Part shown: positions 48,174 through 55,444 of the stretch, piece after piece
Position numbering within the stretch: the stretch's first letter is position 1
Layout: every line of letters begins with the position of its first letter
Source: Chordibacter sp038110535
Lineage (GTDB): Bacteria > Verrucomicrobiota > Verrucomicrobiia > Opitutales > Seribacteraceae
Length of the DNA: 64,000 nt
Direction of reading: 5' to 3'
NCBI GenBank assembly: GCA_038110535.1
Contig: JAYNJW010000002.1
Coordinates: 23,545 to 87,544 of the forward strand
Notes under the pieces: model-generated
The model's input: only the letters and a program-made list of their open reading frames with translations
What the model was told of the DNA's origin: nothing
Database searches by the model: none
Program-made: the position numbers and the translations under genes

Positions 48174-49055
48174 TCAATCTCTGCCTAGACCCTCGAGTAT
48201 GCTCAGGGTACTTTCTGATTTATTGAGGGCGTAGAGATGGTAGCCTGGAGCACCCTTAGCCAAAAGGTCTTTAATTTGGGATAGGGCCCAATCCGCCCCC
48301 ACTGAAGGTTGATCGGAATCATTCTTGCCCTCCAGGCTCTTTTCCAATTCTAAAGGAAGACTGGCTTCGCACATCGCACAAAATCTTCGCACCTGTCCGA
48401 TTGAGAGGACAGGTAACAGTCCTGGTAGCACGGGAATTTCAATCCCGGCATTTCGACATCTGATCACGAAATCATGGTAGACAGAATTTTCGAAAAATAA
48501 TTGAGTGGTGATAAAGTCCGCTCCTGCATCCACTTTGGTTTTAAGATTTTTCAGGTCGGTCTCAGCGGAATCTGCTTCGGGATGTTTTTCTGGATACCCG
48601 CCCACTCCTATTCCAAATTCGGGAAAATTGTCCCGGATCAGGGATACGAGATCTGATCCATAGGATAAACCTCCAGGTACCGGTTTGAAAGTGGTTTCTC
48701 CCTGAGGGGGATCGCCCCGCAAAGCCATGACATTTCGGAAACCTGCATGAGCAAATTCCTCGAGAATATCCAGAAGTTCATCCCGGGTATGTCCCACGCA
48801 GGTTAGATGGGGCATCACTTCAAAACCGTGTTCCTCCTGCAGAAGTTTGGCATAGCGCAGTGTGGTTGTCCGGGTGCCTCCTCCCGCACCGTAAGTAATG
48901 GATACAAAGTCCGGTTGGTAGGGCCGTATTAAAGCGGCTGTCTTGAGCATCCGCTTCCCTCCCGCTTCGTCTTTGGGCGGAAAAAATTCCACCGAAAATA
49001 AAGGCTTTTCCTGCGTGAAACGCTCCTTGAGTGATCGACCTATGCTCATATACAT
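48174..49055 (-). CDS. metF: 5,10-methylenetetrahydrofolate reductase MetF
   Basis: The enzyme reduces methylene-THF to methyl-THF for methionine synthesis, with FAD. The TIM-barrel markers are 'LFSVEFFPPKDEAGG' near the N-terminus, 'VSITYGAGGGTRTTT', 'MPHLTCVGHTRDEL', 'NVMALRGDPPQGE', 'GVGGYPEKHPEA' and 'FITTQLFFENSVY'. The 293 residues fit the short bacterial form. Starts at 49055 (MYMS) or 49049 (MS) are both possible. A 24-bp dyad directly abuts the upstream start, which leaves little room for a ribosome-binding site. Confidence 0.95.
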   Translation of the reverse strand: MYMSIGRSLKERFTQEKPLFSVEFFPPKDEAGGKRMLKTAALIRPYQPDFVSITYGAGGGTRTTTLRYAKLLQEEHGFEVMPHLTCVGHTRDELLDILEEFAHAGFRNVMALRGDPPQGETTFKPVPGGLSYGSDLVSLIRDNFPEFGIGVGGYPEKHPEADSAETDLKNLKTKVDAGADFITTQLFFENSVYHDFVIRCRNAGIEIPVLPGLLPVLSIGQVRRFCAMCEASLPLELEKSLEGKNDSDQPSVGADWALSQIKDLLAKGAPGYHLYALNKSESTLSILEGLGRD

Positions 49056-49079
49056 ATCAACGTATCATGATGCGTTGAT
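49056..49079 (-). promoter_or_regulatory. 24-bp near-perfect inverted repeat at the metF start (candidate operator)
   Basis: The two 12-bp arms pair at 11 of 12 positions (half-site ATCAACG then ATCA around a central dyad; the only mismatch is 49063 with 49072). The repeat ends immediately before the upstream metF start codon. Such a long, symmetric element at the translation start is typical of a repressor operator. A methionine- or S-adenosylhomocysteine-responsive regulator (for example of the ArsR-type SahR class) is a reasonable guess; no regulator gene is adjacent. Confidence 0.6.
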
Positions 49080-49103
49080 GCGTACAAGAAAGAATGGGGT
49101 AGG

Positions 49104-50477
49104 TTATGGGTTTTTGCGGGCACTCAAATTTAAGTTATTGATCGCTTGAAGGTAGCGAGCAACCCGGGGTTGTGGTGCCAGGCTTTGGGCACGTTCGAGC
49201 AGATCGGATGCTTTTTGGTATTCTTTTGTGCCCACTAGCATACGACCATGTTCGATCAGAGCATCCACTTCGAAATCGGGCAATTTTGCTGCCCGTTCAA
49301 ACCGAAGGGCTGCCTTGGCGTAGTCGAGTTCTTCCATGGCTAATTTGGCGGAGAGAATCAAGGCTTCTCCGTCCAAAGGTTGCTTGGTAATCAATTCTTC
49401 CAAAAGATCGGCTGCTTCCTTGCGTTTGCCTGTGACCAGACGCACTTCTGCTTGGAGCATACGTATTTCCCGTTCGTCAGCATCAGAATATCCTTTGCCA
49501 AAAGTTTTTTCGATCTCCTCCAGATACCTAAAGCCGGCACCATAAGATCCGCGGTTGATCAAAACCTTCGCTGCCCGGGCATAGCGGGCAAGACTGAGCT
49601 TTTCCTTCTTGGCAAGCGATTGCTGGTATGCGGATAAGGATAAGTGGTGCAATCCGAGGTTGTGATAGAGATCGCCCAGGGAGAGTGTACCAGCAGCATC
49701 GAGTTGGTTCATTCTCCGGAGGGTTTCCAGGGCGATGACCGCATCTTCCTCTCTCCCCATTCCCTGGAGAGCGGATGCCCGTGCTTTGTGGCAGAATAAA
49801 TCATTAGGTTTGGACTCGAGCAGTTCATCTAGCAAGGCGAGAGCTTCGGCAAACCGGTTGGTCGAAAGCAGGCAGTTAACCAACCCGTTACGGGCATCAA
49901 TACTGTCCGGGTGCAATAAAATGGCCATCCGGTAAGCATTTTCGGCGGATACCACCCTTCCGAGGGAAAGGTGGCAATATCCCAATGCAACATAGCTTAT
50001 TCCATCCGCTTCTCCCAGGCTGATCGCTTTGGCGAGGTTTTGGGAAGCGGCATCGAGTTTACCCAGGCTCAATTGGACAAAACCCAAGTTTTTGCGGGCT
50101 CGTAAAAAGGAAGGGAATTTTTTCAGAGCCTGTTCATAAGTCTGTTCGGACCGGGTTAGCCTGCCCAGTTGATAAAACATTGTGCCCAAGGCAAAATCAA
50201 GGGCGGCACTGGTTTTATCATTGATCTTGGATTCGAGATAGAGAGTCGCTTCTTCCAGTTGGTTTTCCGCCTTGGCCACCACCTCCCGCAGGATGAACTG
50301 TTCGGATTTGTCGATTCTTGGCTCCACTTCGCTGCGAAATCCATAATCCCCCATGAATCCGCGCACAAATGCAGGATCATTCCAAAAGTCCTGAGTTAAT
50401 TCGGGCGGAGGAGCTTTACCGATGACAGCGAGGGGAAAAGCAGCCAGAAAAAGATAGGAATACAAAACTTTCTTCAT
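49104..50477 (-). CDS. Periplasmic TPR-repeat protein of the TonB operon
   Basis: A signal peptide (MKKVLYSYLFLAAFPLAVIG) is followed by a long array of tetratricopeptide repeats. Examples are 'ALKKFPSFLRARKNLGFVQL', 'AYRMAILLHPDSIDARNGLV' and 'ALIEHGRMLVGTKEYQKASD'. About ten repeats cover residues 80-450. It overlaps the tonB gene by 4 bp (ATGA) and is the last gene of the operon. TPR proteins occupy the same place in the DUF3450-ExbB-ExbB-ExbD-TonB operons of marine gamma-proteobacteria and are thought to help organise the TonB complex. Confidence 0.85.
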   Translation of the reverse strand: MKKVLYSYLFLAAFPLAVIGKAPPPELTQDFWNDPAFVRGFMGDYGFRSEVEPRIDKSEQFILREVVAKAENQLEEATLYLESKINDKTSAALDFALGTMFYQLGRLTRSEQTYEQALKKFPSFLRARKNLGFVQLSLGKLDAASQNLAKAISLGEADGISYVALGYCHLSLGRVVSAENAYRMAILLHPDSIDARNGLVNCLLSTNRFAEALALLDELLESKPNDLFCHKARASALQGMGREEDAVIALETLRRMNQLDAAGTLSLGDLYHNLGLHHLSLSAYQQSLAKKEKLSLARYARAAKVLINRGSYGAGFRYLEEIEKTFGKGYSDADEREIRMLQAEVRLVTGKRKEAADLLEELITKQPLDGEALILSAKLAMEELDYAKAALRFERAAKLPDFEVDALIEHGRMLVGTKEYQKASDLLERAQSLAPQPRVARYLQAINNLNLSARKNP

Positions 50478-51151
50478 TTGAGCATGGAAAAACGGACAGG
50501 CAGGTAAAACTCCACTTTTACCGGTTTACCGTTGCGGGTGGGAGGTTCATAGACCGAACCCTCGGCCGCTTTGCGGGATGCCTCGATAAAGTCGGGATGG
50601 GTCGCCGATACTGTTTCCAGTACCTTAACCCGGCCGGTTTCATTAATTTGTACCAATAGTTTAACTTCTCCCTCAAGGCCTTTTCGTTGAAGGTGCGAAG
50701 GATAGACCAGGCTGCCTCGTTTGATGACGGCGGGATTTTTGTCCAGTTCGTGCATCGCAAAGACCAGTTCGGATGCAAACCCTGCGGGTGCCGGATTAAA
50801 AGTGGCCAGAGAAAATGCAGCCCGGAAATCACCCGGACCAACTTCAAGTGTGGTGACACTTGGCTGGTTGAGCAATGGAACGGCTTGGCTTTCCAAGGCA
50901 GGTGCAGGAAGTTCAAGCTGTTTGGTCACTTCTTTTTCCATTGCTGTCTGCGGGGGTGGGGGCGGTGTGTAAGTGGGCACATCAGCAGGGCGGACAGTCC
51001 ACTCTTCTGGCCGGACAAATTCAGAGAGGGGGAGTAGGCAAAACAACCCAAAAGATACGAGGATGGACAGACCGATACTCTTCGTCCGCAAATGCGGAAG
51101 CGGTTCGGTTTCTACTCCAGGGGTCCAGTCCAGTTCAGCTACCTCTTTCAT
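50474..51151 (-). CDS. tonB: TonB-family energy transducer
   Basis: One N-terminal membrane anchor (about residues 24-45, 'SIGLSILVSFGLFCLLPL') precedes a periplasmic linker with 'YTPPPPPQ'. A C-terminal TonB domain follows: 'LVYPSHLQRKGLEGEVKLLV', 'ETGRVKVLETVSATHPDF', 'EASRKAAEGSVYEPPTRNGK'. It transmits proton-motive energy to outer-membrane receptors. The proline-rich linker is short for TonB, as in TonB2-type systems. It overlaps both neighbours by 4 bp, which implies translational coupling. No TonB-dependent receptor gene lies in the window. Confidence 0.9.
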   Translation of the reverse strand: MKEVAELDWTPGVETEPLPHLRTKSIGLSILVSFGLFCLLPLSEFVRPEEWTVRPADVPTYTPPPPPQTAMEKEVTKQLELPAPALESQAVPLLNQPSVTTLEVGPGDFRAAFSLATFNPAPAGFASELVFAMHELDKNPAVIKRGSLVYPSHLQRKGLEGEVKLLVQINETGRVKVLETVSATHPDFIEASRKAAEGSVYEPPTRNGKPVKVEFYLPVRFSMLK

Positions 51152-51546
51152 TGGCTGAGAGGGCTTAGTTTTACGGCCTGAGCTCCGCCAAGCATAGCCT
51201 GGTCCATCACCTGGGTGGCCAGTCCTGCCCGGGCGCCTGGGGATACCCGTACCAATACTGATGGTTTTTTCTCGGCCGTTCGGCTGCGCACCAGTGGCAC
51301 AATCTGTTCCAATCCAATGACCATGCCATCCTGTAATAATTGTCCGGAAGCGGGAAGATCAAAAGCCAACGGCTCTTCCAAATTGGACGAAGCGGAGGCG
51401 GTGTCCTTATGTTTCGGGGTAATACCAATCTCATTGACGAAGGAAGTGGCCACAATAAAGAAAATCAGCAGAATGAAGACCAGATCAATCAGGGGAGACA
51501 CATTGATCTCGGTGTTTTCAGGTTCCTGTGCCAGTCTTCTCCTCAT
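51148..51546 (-). CDS. exbD: ExbD/TolR-family protein (second copy)
   Basis: A single membrane helix carries the essential Asp in 'INVSPLIDLVFILLIFFIV', followed by a small periplasmic domain ending 'VMDQAMLGGAQAVKLSPL'. I chose the Met at 51546 (MRRRLAQEPENTEINVS), which overlaps the upstream exbD by 4 bp. The frame runs open to 51636 but the extra residues (MGRRFHSC...) do not look like ExbD. It is one of two adjacent, diverged ExbD genes; most such operons have one. Confidence 0.88.
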   Translation of the reverse strand: MRRRLAQEPENTEINVSPLIDLVFILLIFFIVATSFVNEIGITPKHKDTASASSNLEEPLAFDLPASGQLLQDGMVIGLEQIVPLVRSRTAEKKPSVLVRVSPGARAGLATQVMDQAMLGGAQAVKLSPLSQ

Positions 51547-51953
51547 GCTCTGGGCTTGCGGGTGGCAATGGATACCGCACTGGATTTCTTTCGGGCCTGA
51601 GCCACGATTTTGGCAAGAATGGAAGCGTCTGCCCATTGGTCCACCTGAATGACCACTGGTTTGCCCCGGTCCTTGCTCGCTTGTTCCACCAATCCGGGGA
51701 TTTCATCGAGTTGCACGGTGGATCCGGCATATTTGATTTCATTCTCTGCGGAGAGGGCAAAAAGAACCGCATTTTTTTCGAGGGTTTTTCCGGTGACCGC
51801 TTGGGGACGGATTACCTCAATGCCGGGCAGGGTGACAAAGGTCGCGGATACGATAAAGAAAATGAGGAGAATGAAGACCACATCGATCAAGGGGGATACA
51901 TTGATTGCATCTGCCTCGACAGATTCAGTAGTTTTTGCGGTTCTTCCTTTCAT
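51543..51953 (-). CDS. exbD: ExbD/TolR-family protein (first copy)
   Basis: The helix 'INVSPLIDVVFILLIFFIVS' contains the proton-path Asp. The periplasmic part includes 'AENEIKYAGSTVQLDEIPGL' and 'ILAKIVAQARKKSSAVSIAT', typical of ExbD. The start is taken at 51953 (MKGRTAKTTESVEADAINVS), giving a 4-bp overlap with the upstream exbB; the frame extends to 52019 but without ExbD-like sequence. Divergence from the downstream copy suggests they may form a heteromeric ExbD dimer. Confidence 0.88.
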   Translation of the reverse strand: MKGRTAKTTESVEADAINVSPLIDVVFILLIFFIVSATFVTLPGIEVIRPQAVTGKTLEKNAVLFALSAENEIKYAGSTVQLDEIPGLVEQASKDRGKPVVIQVDQWADASILAKIVAQARKKSSAVSIATRKPRA

Positions 51954-52552
51954 CGAGTCAAAGAACTGGATACCTGACGCAGGGAAAGACTCTCCAGGCG
52001 GTTGATGCACTGCAACCAATCCTTTTTCCGGCGTTTGAGCAGATGAACCAGGGCAATCGCCGGGATAGCAATGAGCAGACCGGCTTGCGTGGTGACCAGG
52101 GCCTGGGATATTCCACCTGCGACCAAATCCATTTTATAACTGTCCTGCATGCTTAACCCGTCGAAGGTTCTTAACATTCCCGCAACCGTTCCCAGAAGTC
52201 CGATCAGCGGGGCGGATGTGGCCAGTACGAAGAGAAAGCGCAACCGTCTGTTCAGGTAGGAGGATTCCGCCATTCTAACCTGATCAAAACGTTTACGGGT
52301 TTCCTCACGGTCGTTGTGATCGGCCAGACAGAACCGGATGATCCGGTCAACCCGTCCGCCCCCTTTGAACGCCCCCCACCGCTCCCGGGGGAATGCGGTC
52401 AGATCGGTCGGTATTACCGCCCGCAAACGGAGCCAAAGATCGAAAGATAAATAATAGAGGTAAAGTGCGAGCAGACCAAGTGCTGGCATCAGTGCACCGC
52501 CCTTTTCCCAGACAAAACTAGCCTGATCCATGAATTCAATCAATGGATCCAT
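51950..52552 (-). CDS. exbB: ExbB/TolQ/MotA-family proton channel protein (short copy)
   Basis: Three membrane helices are visible: 'ALMPALGLLALYLYYLSF', 'LFVLATSAPLIGLLGTVAGM' and 'ALVTTQAGLLIAIPAIALV'. The second and third carry the conserved 'APLxGLLGTVxGM' and 'ALxTTxxGLxxAIPA' motifs of MotA/TolQ/ExbB channels. At 200 residues it is the normal short form. It overlaps the upstream long ExbB gene by 17 bp and the downstream exbD by 4 bp. Confidence 0.9.
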   Translation of the reverse strand: MDPLIEFMDQASFVWEKGGALMPALGLLALYLYYLSFDLWLRLRAVIPTDLTAFPRERWGAFKGGGRVDRIIRFCLADHNDREETRKRFDQVRMAESSYLNRRLRFLFVLATSAPLIGLLGTVAGMLRTFDGLSMQDSYKMDLVAGGISQALVTTQAGLLIAIPAIALVHLLKRRKKDWLQCINRLESLSLRQVSSSLTR

Positions 52553-53957
52553 CCTTTTTTTGGGGTTGAACAGGTTCCTTGGGTGCTTCCTTTTTCAAAT
52601 GGACCAGTCTGGCGGAAAATCCTTCCATCTTCGAAACTAGGCCCTGCAACCTCCGGGAAAGCAGGGAATGGGCAATCAGGGAGGGTATGGCGGTGATCAG
52701 GCCAAATTTCGTGGTGACCAGGGCTTCTGAAATTCCCCGGGCAAGCTCACTGTTTTCCGGGTTGGCAAAATTAGTGATCTGGCGGAAGACATCGATCATA
52801 CCGGTGACGGTTCCGAGCAAGCCAAGCAGCGGTGCAGTGGCCGCAGTGATCGCAATCAGGGGCATACCCTTTTCCAGTCTCGCCTGCCAGTCAATTATGA
52901 TTTCATAAAGGATTTCCTCGAGAATTTCGGGCTTGTTTCCACGGTATCCCTGAGCAGTCTTACGAAGTAATTCGAAGGGTCCGCCAAAATTTCCTGCGAG
53001 AGTGACCGGTCCACGAGGGAAGGGAATCCGTAAAATCTGTACGGCCTTAAACAGGGCGATCAGTATGGATGCGAGGGCAAAAAATAGGATCGGATAAATC
53101 CAGATACCTCCTTTCTGCATCTCCTCGATGAGGGTCGGTTCACTCCCCTCAATCACCATAGCCTTACCTAGGCTGGGATCCATAGGCAGAACGGAGAGAA
53201 TGCCGGAACTTGCCTGAAGGGACTGACCGATCAGTTGGGAGCTCGACTGGTTGGCCACCAGCAACCGGGGAGGAGTATTTCTTCGTACAGAGTCCGGTGT
53301 CATCTCCATGGTTGAGTCTTCCCCACGATCATAACTCTTGTCTAAAAATCCGGAACTTCCGGCATTGCCCCGAAAATAAAGAACCGGGCCTATCGTCCAA
53401 AAAGTACCTGTTTCCCGGATACCTTCCGGTGGCACGATGGCGTCCCCCGAATAAACCCCTCCGCCTGCCTGTTGTAAAAGTGCTGTGGTGGAGAGTTCGG
53501 CTAGTTCAAGGTACGCGGTAAAGGAACTTGCCCGATCTCCCTTTTCCTTGGCTAATGCGGTGGAAAGCTTGTCTGCATAAAGGATGCGCTCAGATGAGGG
53601 AATTGACTGGGTCCATCCACGTGCATAGTCCTTGAGCATTCGGAGGGAGTTCTCCAGGCTTGCCTCATTTTCACGAACCTCTTCCTTTAATTGGTGTAGG
53701 CTGGCGTCCCGGTTGTCTCGCTGGCGTAGCCGGCGGTCAATCTCTGATCTTTTATCCCGGGCCTCCCGTTCAAGCTGGGCAACCTCTTGAACCAGCGGAG
53801 TTTTTTCCTCCTCAATTTGTCCACGCAGTTGCGACAATCGCTGGATGGAATCTTTCAGGTCATTACGGGCCCCGGTCCGGACCTGCTGGACCGACTGGGC
53901 AGTGAGAATTGCACCACCCAGGAGTAGGCACGCCGAGCTAAATATGGTCTTTATCAC
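52536..53957 (-). CDS. Long ExbB/TolQ-family protein with periplasmic coiled coil (TtpC-like)
   Basis: A signal peptide (ends 'GGAILTAQS') is followed by a predicted coiled coil (residues about 25-120; 'IQRLSQLRGQIEEEKTPLVQ'). A beta-rich periplasmic segment comes next, then a MotA/TolQ/ExbB channel core at about 285-450 with 'TAATAPLLGLLGTVTGM' and 'ISEALVTTKFGLITAIPSLI'. Such N-terminally extended ExbB proteins (TtpC in Vibrio TonB2 systems) accompany a normal ExbB. It overlaps the DUF3450 gene by 4 bp. Confidence 0.87.
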   Translation of the reverse strand: MIKTIFSSACLLLGGAILTAQSVQQVRTGARNDLKDSIQRLSQLRGQIEEEKTPLVQEVAQLEREARDKRSEIDRRLRQRDNRDASLHQLKEEVRENEASLENSLRMLKDYARGWTQSIPSSERILYADKLSTALAKEKGDRASSFTAYLELAELSTTALLQQAGGGVYSGDAIVPPEGIRETGTFWTIGPVLYFRGNAGSSGFLDKSYDRGEDSTMEMTPDSVRRNTPPRLLVANQSSSQLIGQSLQASSGILSVLPMDPSLGKAMVIEGSEPTLIEEMQKGGIWIYPILFFALASILIALFKAVQILRIPFPRGPVTLAGNFGGPFELLRKTAQGYRGNKPEILEEILYEIIIDWQARLEKGMPLIAITAATAPLLGLLGTVTGMIDVFRQITNFANPENSELARGISEALVTTKFGLITAIPSLIAHSLLSRRLQGLVSKMEGFSARLVHLKKEAPKEPVQPQKKDGSID

Positions 53958-54730
53958 GGATCGATCCTCTCCGGGCTGAGAACGGGAAGTTCCAAGAACC
54001 TAGGCATCGCCCGGTTATTAAGCATGTCGACCCCGGTGGAGATTTCACGGGCCAGTCCGTCCGACCGGGTCCATTTCCACCCTTGATCTCCGGGTTGTCC
54101 ATATCCCGCAACTGTGCCCGATTCATTGACAAAATAGGCGGCTCCCAAACCAAAATACATAACCTGGAATTCGCGGGATTGATTGTCGTCCAAAGTGAAC
54201 TCCTGTCTTTCCAGAGTGACGGACTTGTGGAAGTTTTGCATCGCCTGCAGCAGCGAAACCAAAGCATCCACTCTTTGACGAAGGGGTGGCATAGTCATTC
54301 CCTTTGTCGGGACGAGTTTTTTTCGGTAGGGTGCCAGACGATCGGCTAGGGGAGTGGGGAGAAGGGAGAAGGCACGATCCAGTTTGGCCGCCGCCCGGTC
54401 AATTCCGCGGTGCAAAGACCCCATGGCCTGTAGGGCTTCCTCTTTACGGGCGAGTAAATCTTCCCGTTGCTTGGCCGCCCCTACCGCTTCTTCCTCGGTC
54501 TCTTTTAGTTTGGCATTTAATTCGGCCATCTCTGCTGTAAGTGCCTGTTGGAGATCAAGGAGGGTCGATTTTTCCAAGTCCCACTCGTTTTCCTCTTCTG
54601 AAATCAAGCGTTCAGTTGCCACCCATTCTCCGATGATAGCGTGGGTCTCTTTAACCTCTGCTCGCATTCCCGTGGCATTGGCCAGCAGATAGCCAACTAG
54701 GAATTTGCAAAACAGGGAACGAGCATTCAT
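53954..54730 (-). CDS. DUF3450-family periplasmic coiled-coil protein, first gene of TonB operon
   Basis: A signal peptide (MNARSLFCKFLVGYLLANAT, cleaved near GMRA) is followed by a long coiled coil ('LLDLQQALTAEMAELNAKLK') and then 'LPPLAxRL'-like segments and 'EFQVMYFGLGAAYFVNESGT', typical of DUF3450. The frame is open to 54799, but I chose the Met at 54730 because it gives a proper signal peptide. The longer version would also place the Fur-box-like palindrome inside the coding region. DUF3450 proteins regularly accompany TtpC/ExbB/ExbD/TonB operons. Confidence 0.85.
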   Translation of the reverse strand: MNARSLFCKFLVGYLLANATGMRAEVKETHAIIGEWVATERLISEEENEWDLEKSTLLDLQQALTAEMAELNAKLKETEEEAVGAAKQREDLLARKEEALQAMGSLHRGIDRAAAKLDRAFSLLPTPLADRLAPYRKKLVPTKGMTMPPLRQRVDALVSLLQAMQNFHKSVTLERQEFTLDDNQSREFQVMYFGLGAAYFVNESGTVAGYGQPGDQGWKWTRSDGLAREISTGVDMLNNRAMPRFLELPVLSPERIDP

Positions 54731-54780
54731 CAGAAAAAGACTACCACCATACCCTAAGCCTTTTACGATGAAAAGCACTT

Positions 54781-54801
54781 TATTGAGACTGAATCTCAAT
54801 A
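54781..54801 (-). promoter_or_regulatory. Fur-box-like palindrome upstream of the TonB operon
   Basis: Perfect 8-bp inverted arms TATTGAGA and TCTCAATA surround a 5-nt centre (21 bp in all), 50 bp upstream of the DUF3450 start codon. The inner 15 bp can be read as a 7-1-7 Fur site with one mismatch. Iron control of TonB motors by Fur is well established, so iron repression of this operon is likely. The site also decides the start of the first gene. Confidence 0.6.
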
Positions 54802-54856
54802 AAGGTGTGTTATCTTTGAAAAAAGACTCTGCAGGTAAGGAGCAAACAGGAGAGAA

Positions 54857-55336
54857 TTACTTCTTTTGGTTTTCTTTCTTCGTTTTACACTCGGACTTTT
54901 TACACTCGGACTTTTTTTCCGGCTGCTTACTAGATGGTAGGTCTTTCTGGTTTGTTTGACGGGTTTGGTGCAAATTACGCTGTTGCTCATGAAACTTTCT
55001 CTGTGCAATACGGTTTTGTTCAGCCAGCTTGATTGCGTGTTCCCGGATTTTGGCAGCCTCCGATTCAAGGGTCTTTGCCCTTTTACTCAAGAATTCTTTC
55101 CTCTGCTTGGACTCCCTGGAGTCGTTATGGGGTTCCAGATCAAGAAGATCGAGTTTCATCCGGGCCTCAAATGCATGCATCTTCAACTGTTCGTATTGCC
55201 GGAGGAGTAGGGAAGAATCAATCTGGTGGAGGCGTTGCTCTATGTTGGGATGCATCGGTTGGTGCTGATGCCCAAGAAGAGGCAACAAGGCGAAACTTAA
55301 AAAAAACAAAAGCGGGGGTATAGAGTAATGAATCAT
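54857..55336 (-). CDS. Small secreted coiled-coil protein with Lys/Cys-rich tail, unknown function
   Basis: The 159-residue product has a signal peptide (MIHYSIPPLLFFLSFALLPL) and then a charged helical region, probably a coiled coil ('EFLSKRAKTLESEAAKIREH', 'AEQNRIAQRKFHEQQRN'). The tail is lysine-rich and holds two tandem copies of a KKSEC unit (encoded by a 15-bp tandem repeat). No family is recognised. Periplasmic helical proteins of similar size (for example heavy-metal-resistance/CpxP-like) come to mind, but no diagnostic motif is seen. It is upstream of the TonB operon on the same strand, but the Fur-like box lies in the 126-bp gap between them. It is divergent from the sulfatase gene. 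Confidence 0.6.
   Translation of the reverse strand: MIHYSIPPLLFFLSFALLPLLGHQHQPMHPNIEQRLHQIDSSLLLRQYEQLKMHAFEARMKLDLLDLEPHNDSRESKQRKEFLSKRAKTLESEAAKIREHAIKLAEQNRIAQRKFHEQQRNLHQTRQTNQKDLPSSKQPEKKSECKKSECKTKKENQKK
54883..54912. repeat. Perfect 15-bp tandem repeat (2 copies) in the small secreted protein gene
   Basis: The unit TTTTACACTCGGACT occurs twice head-to-tail (54883-54897, 54898-54912). It is in frame with the gene and encodes two SECKK units, so copy-number change would lengthen the tail by five residues without breaking the frame. Confidence 0.9.
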
Positions 55337-55444
55337 GAGGTCTTGGGGTTAAATTAGAAGAGCATCAATAAGAGTTTACCTTTGAGCAAATCAATAAAGT
55401 AATCTTTCAGGACCCAAAACTCGGTTGATTATAGATCAAAAACT

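Noticed and set aside
48171..48176. TGATCA palindrome at the end of the prolyl isomerase gene
   Set aside because: It is only the two stop codons of convergent genes placed back-to-back, not a regulatory site.
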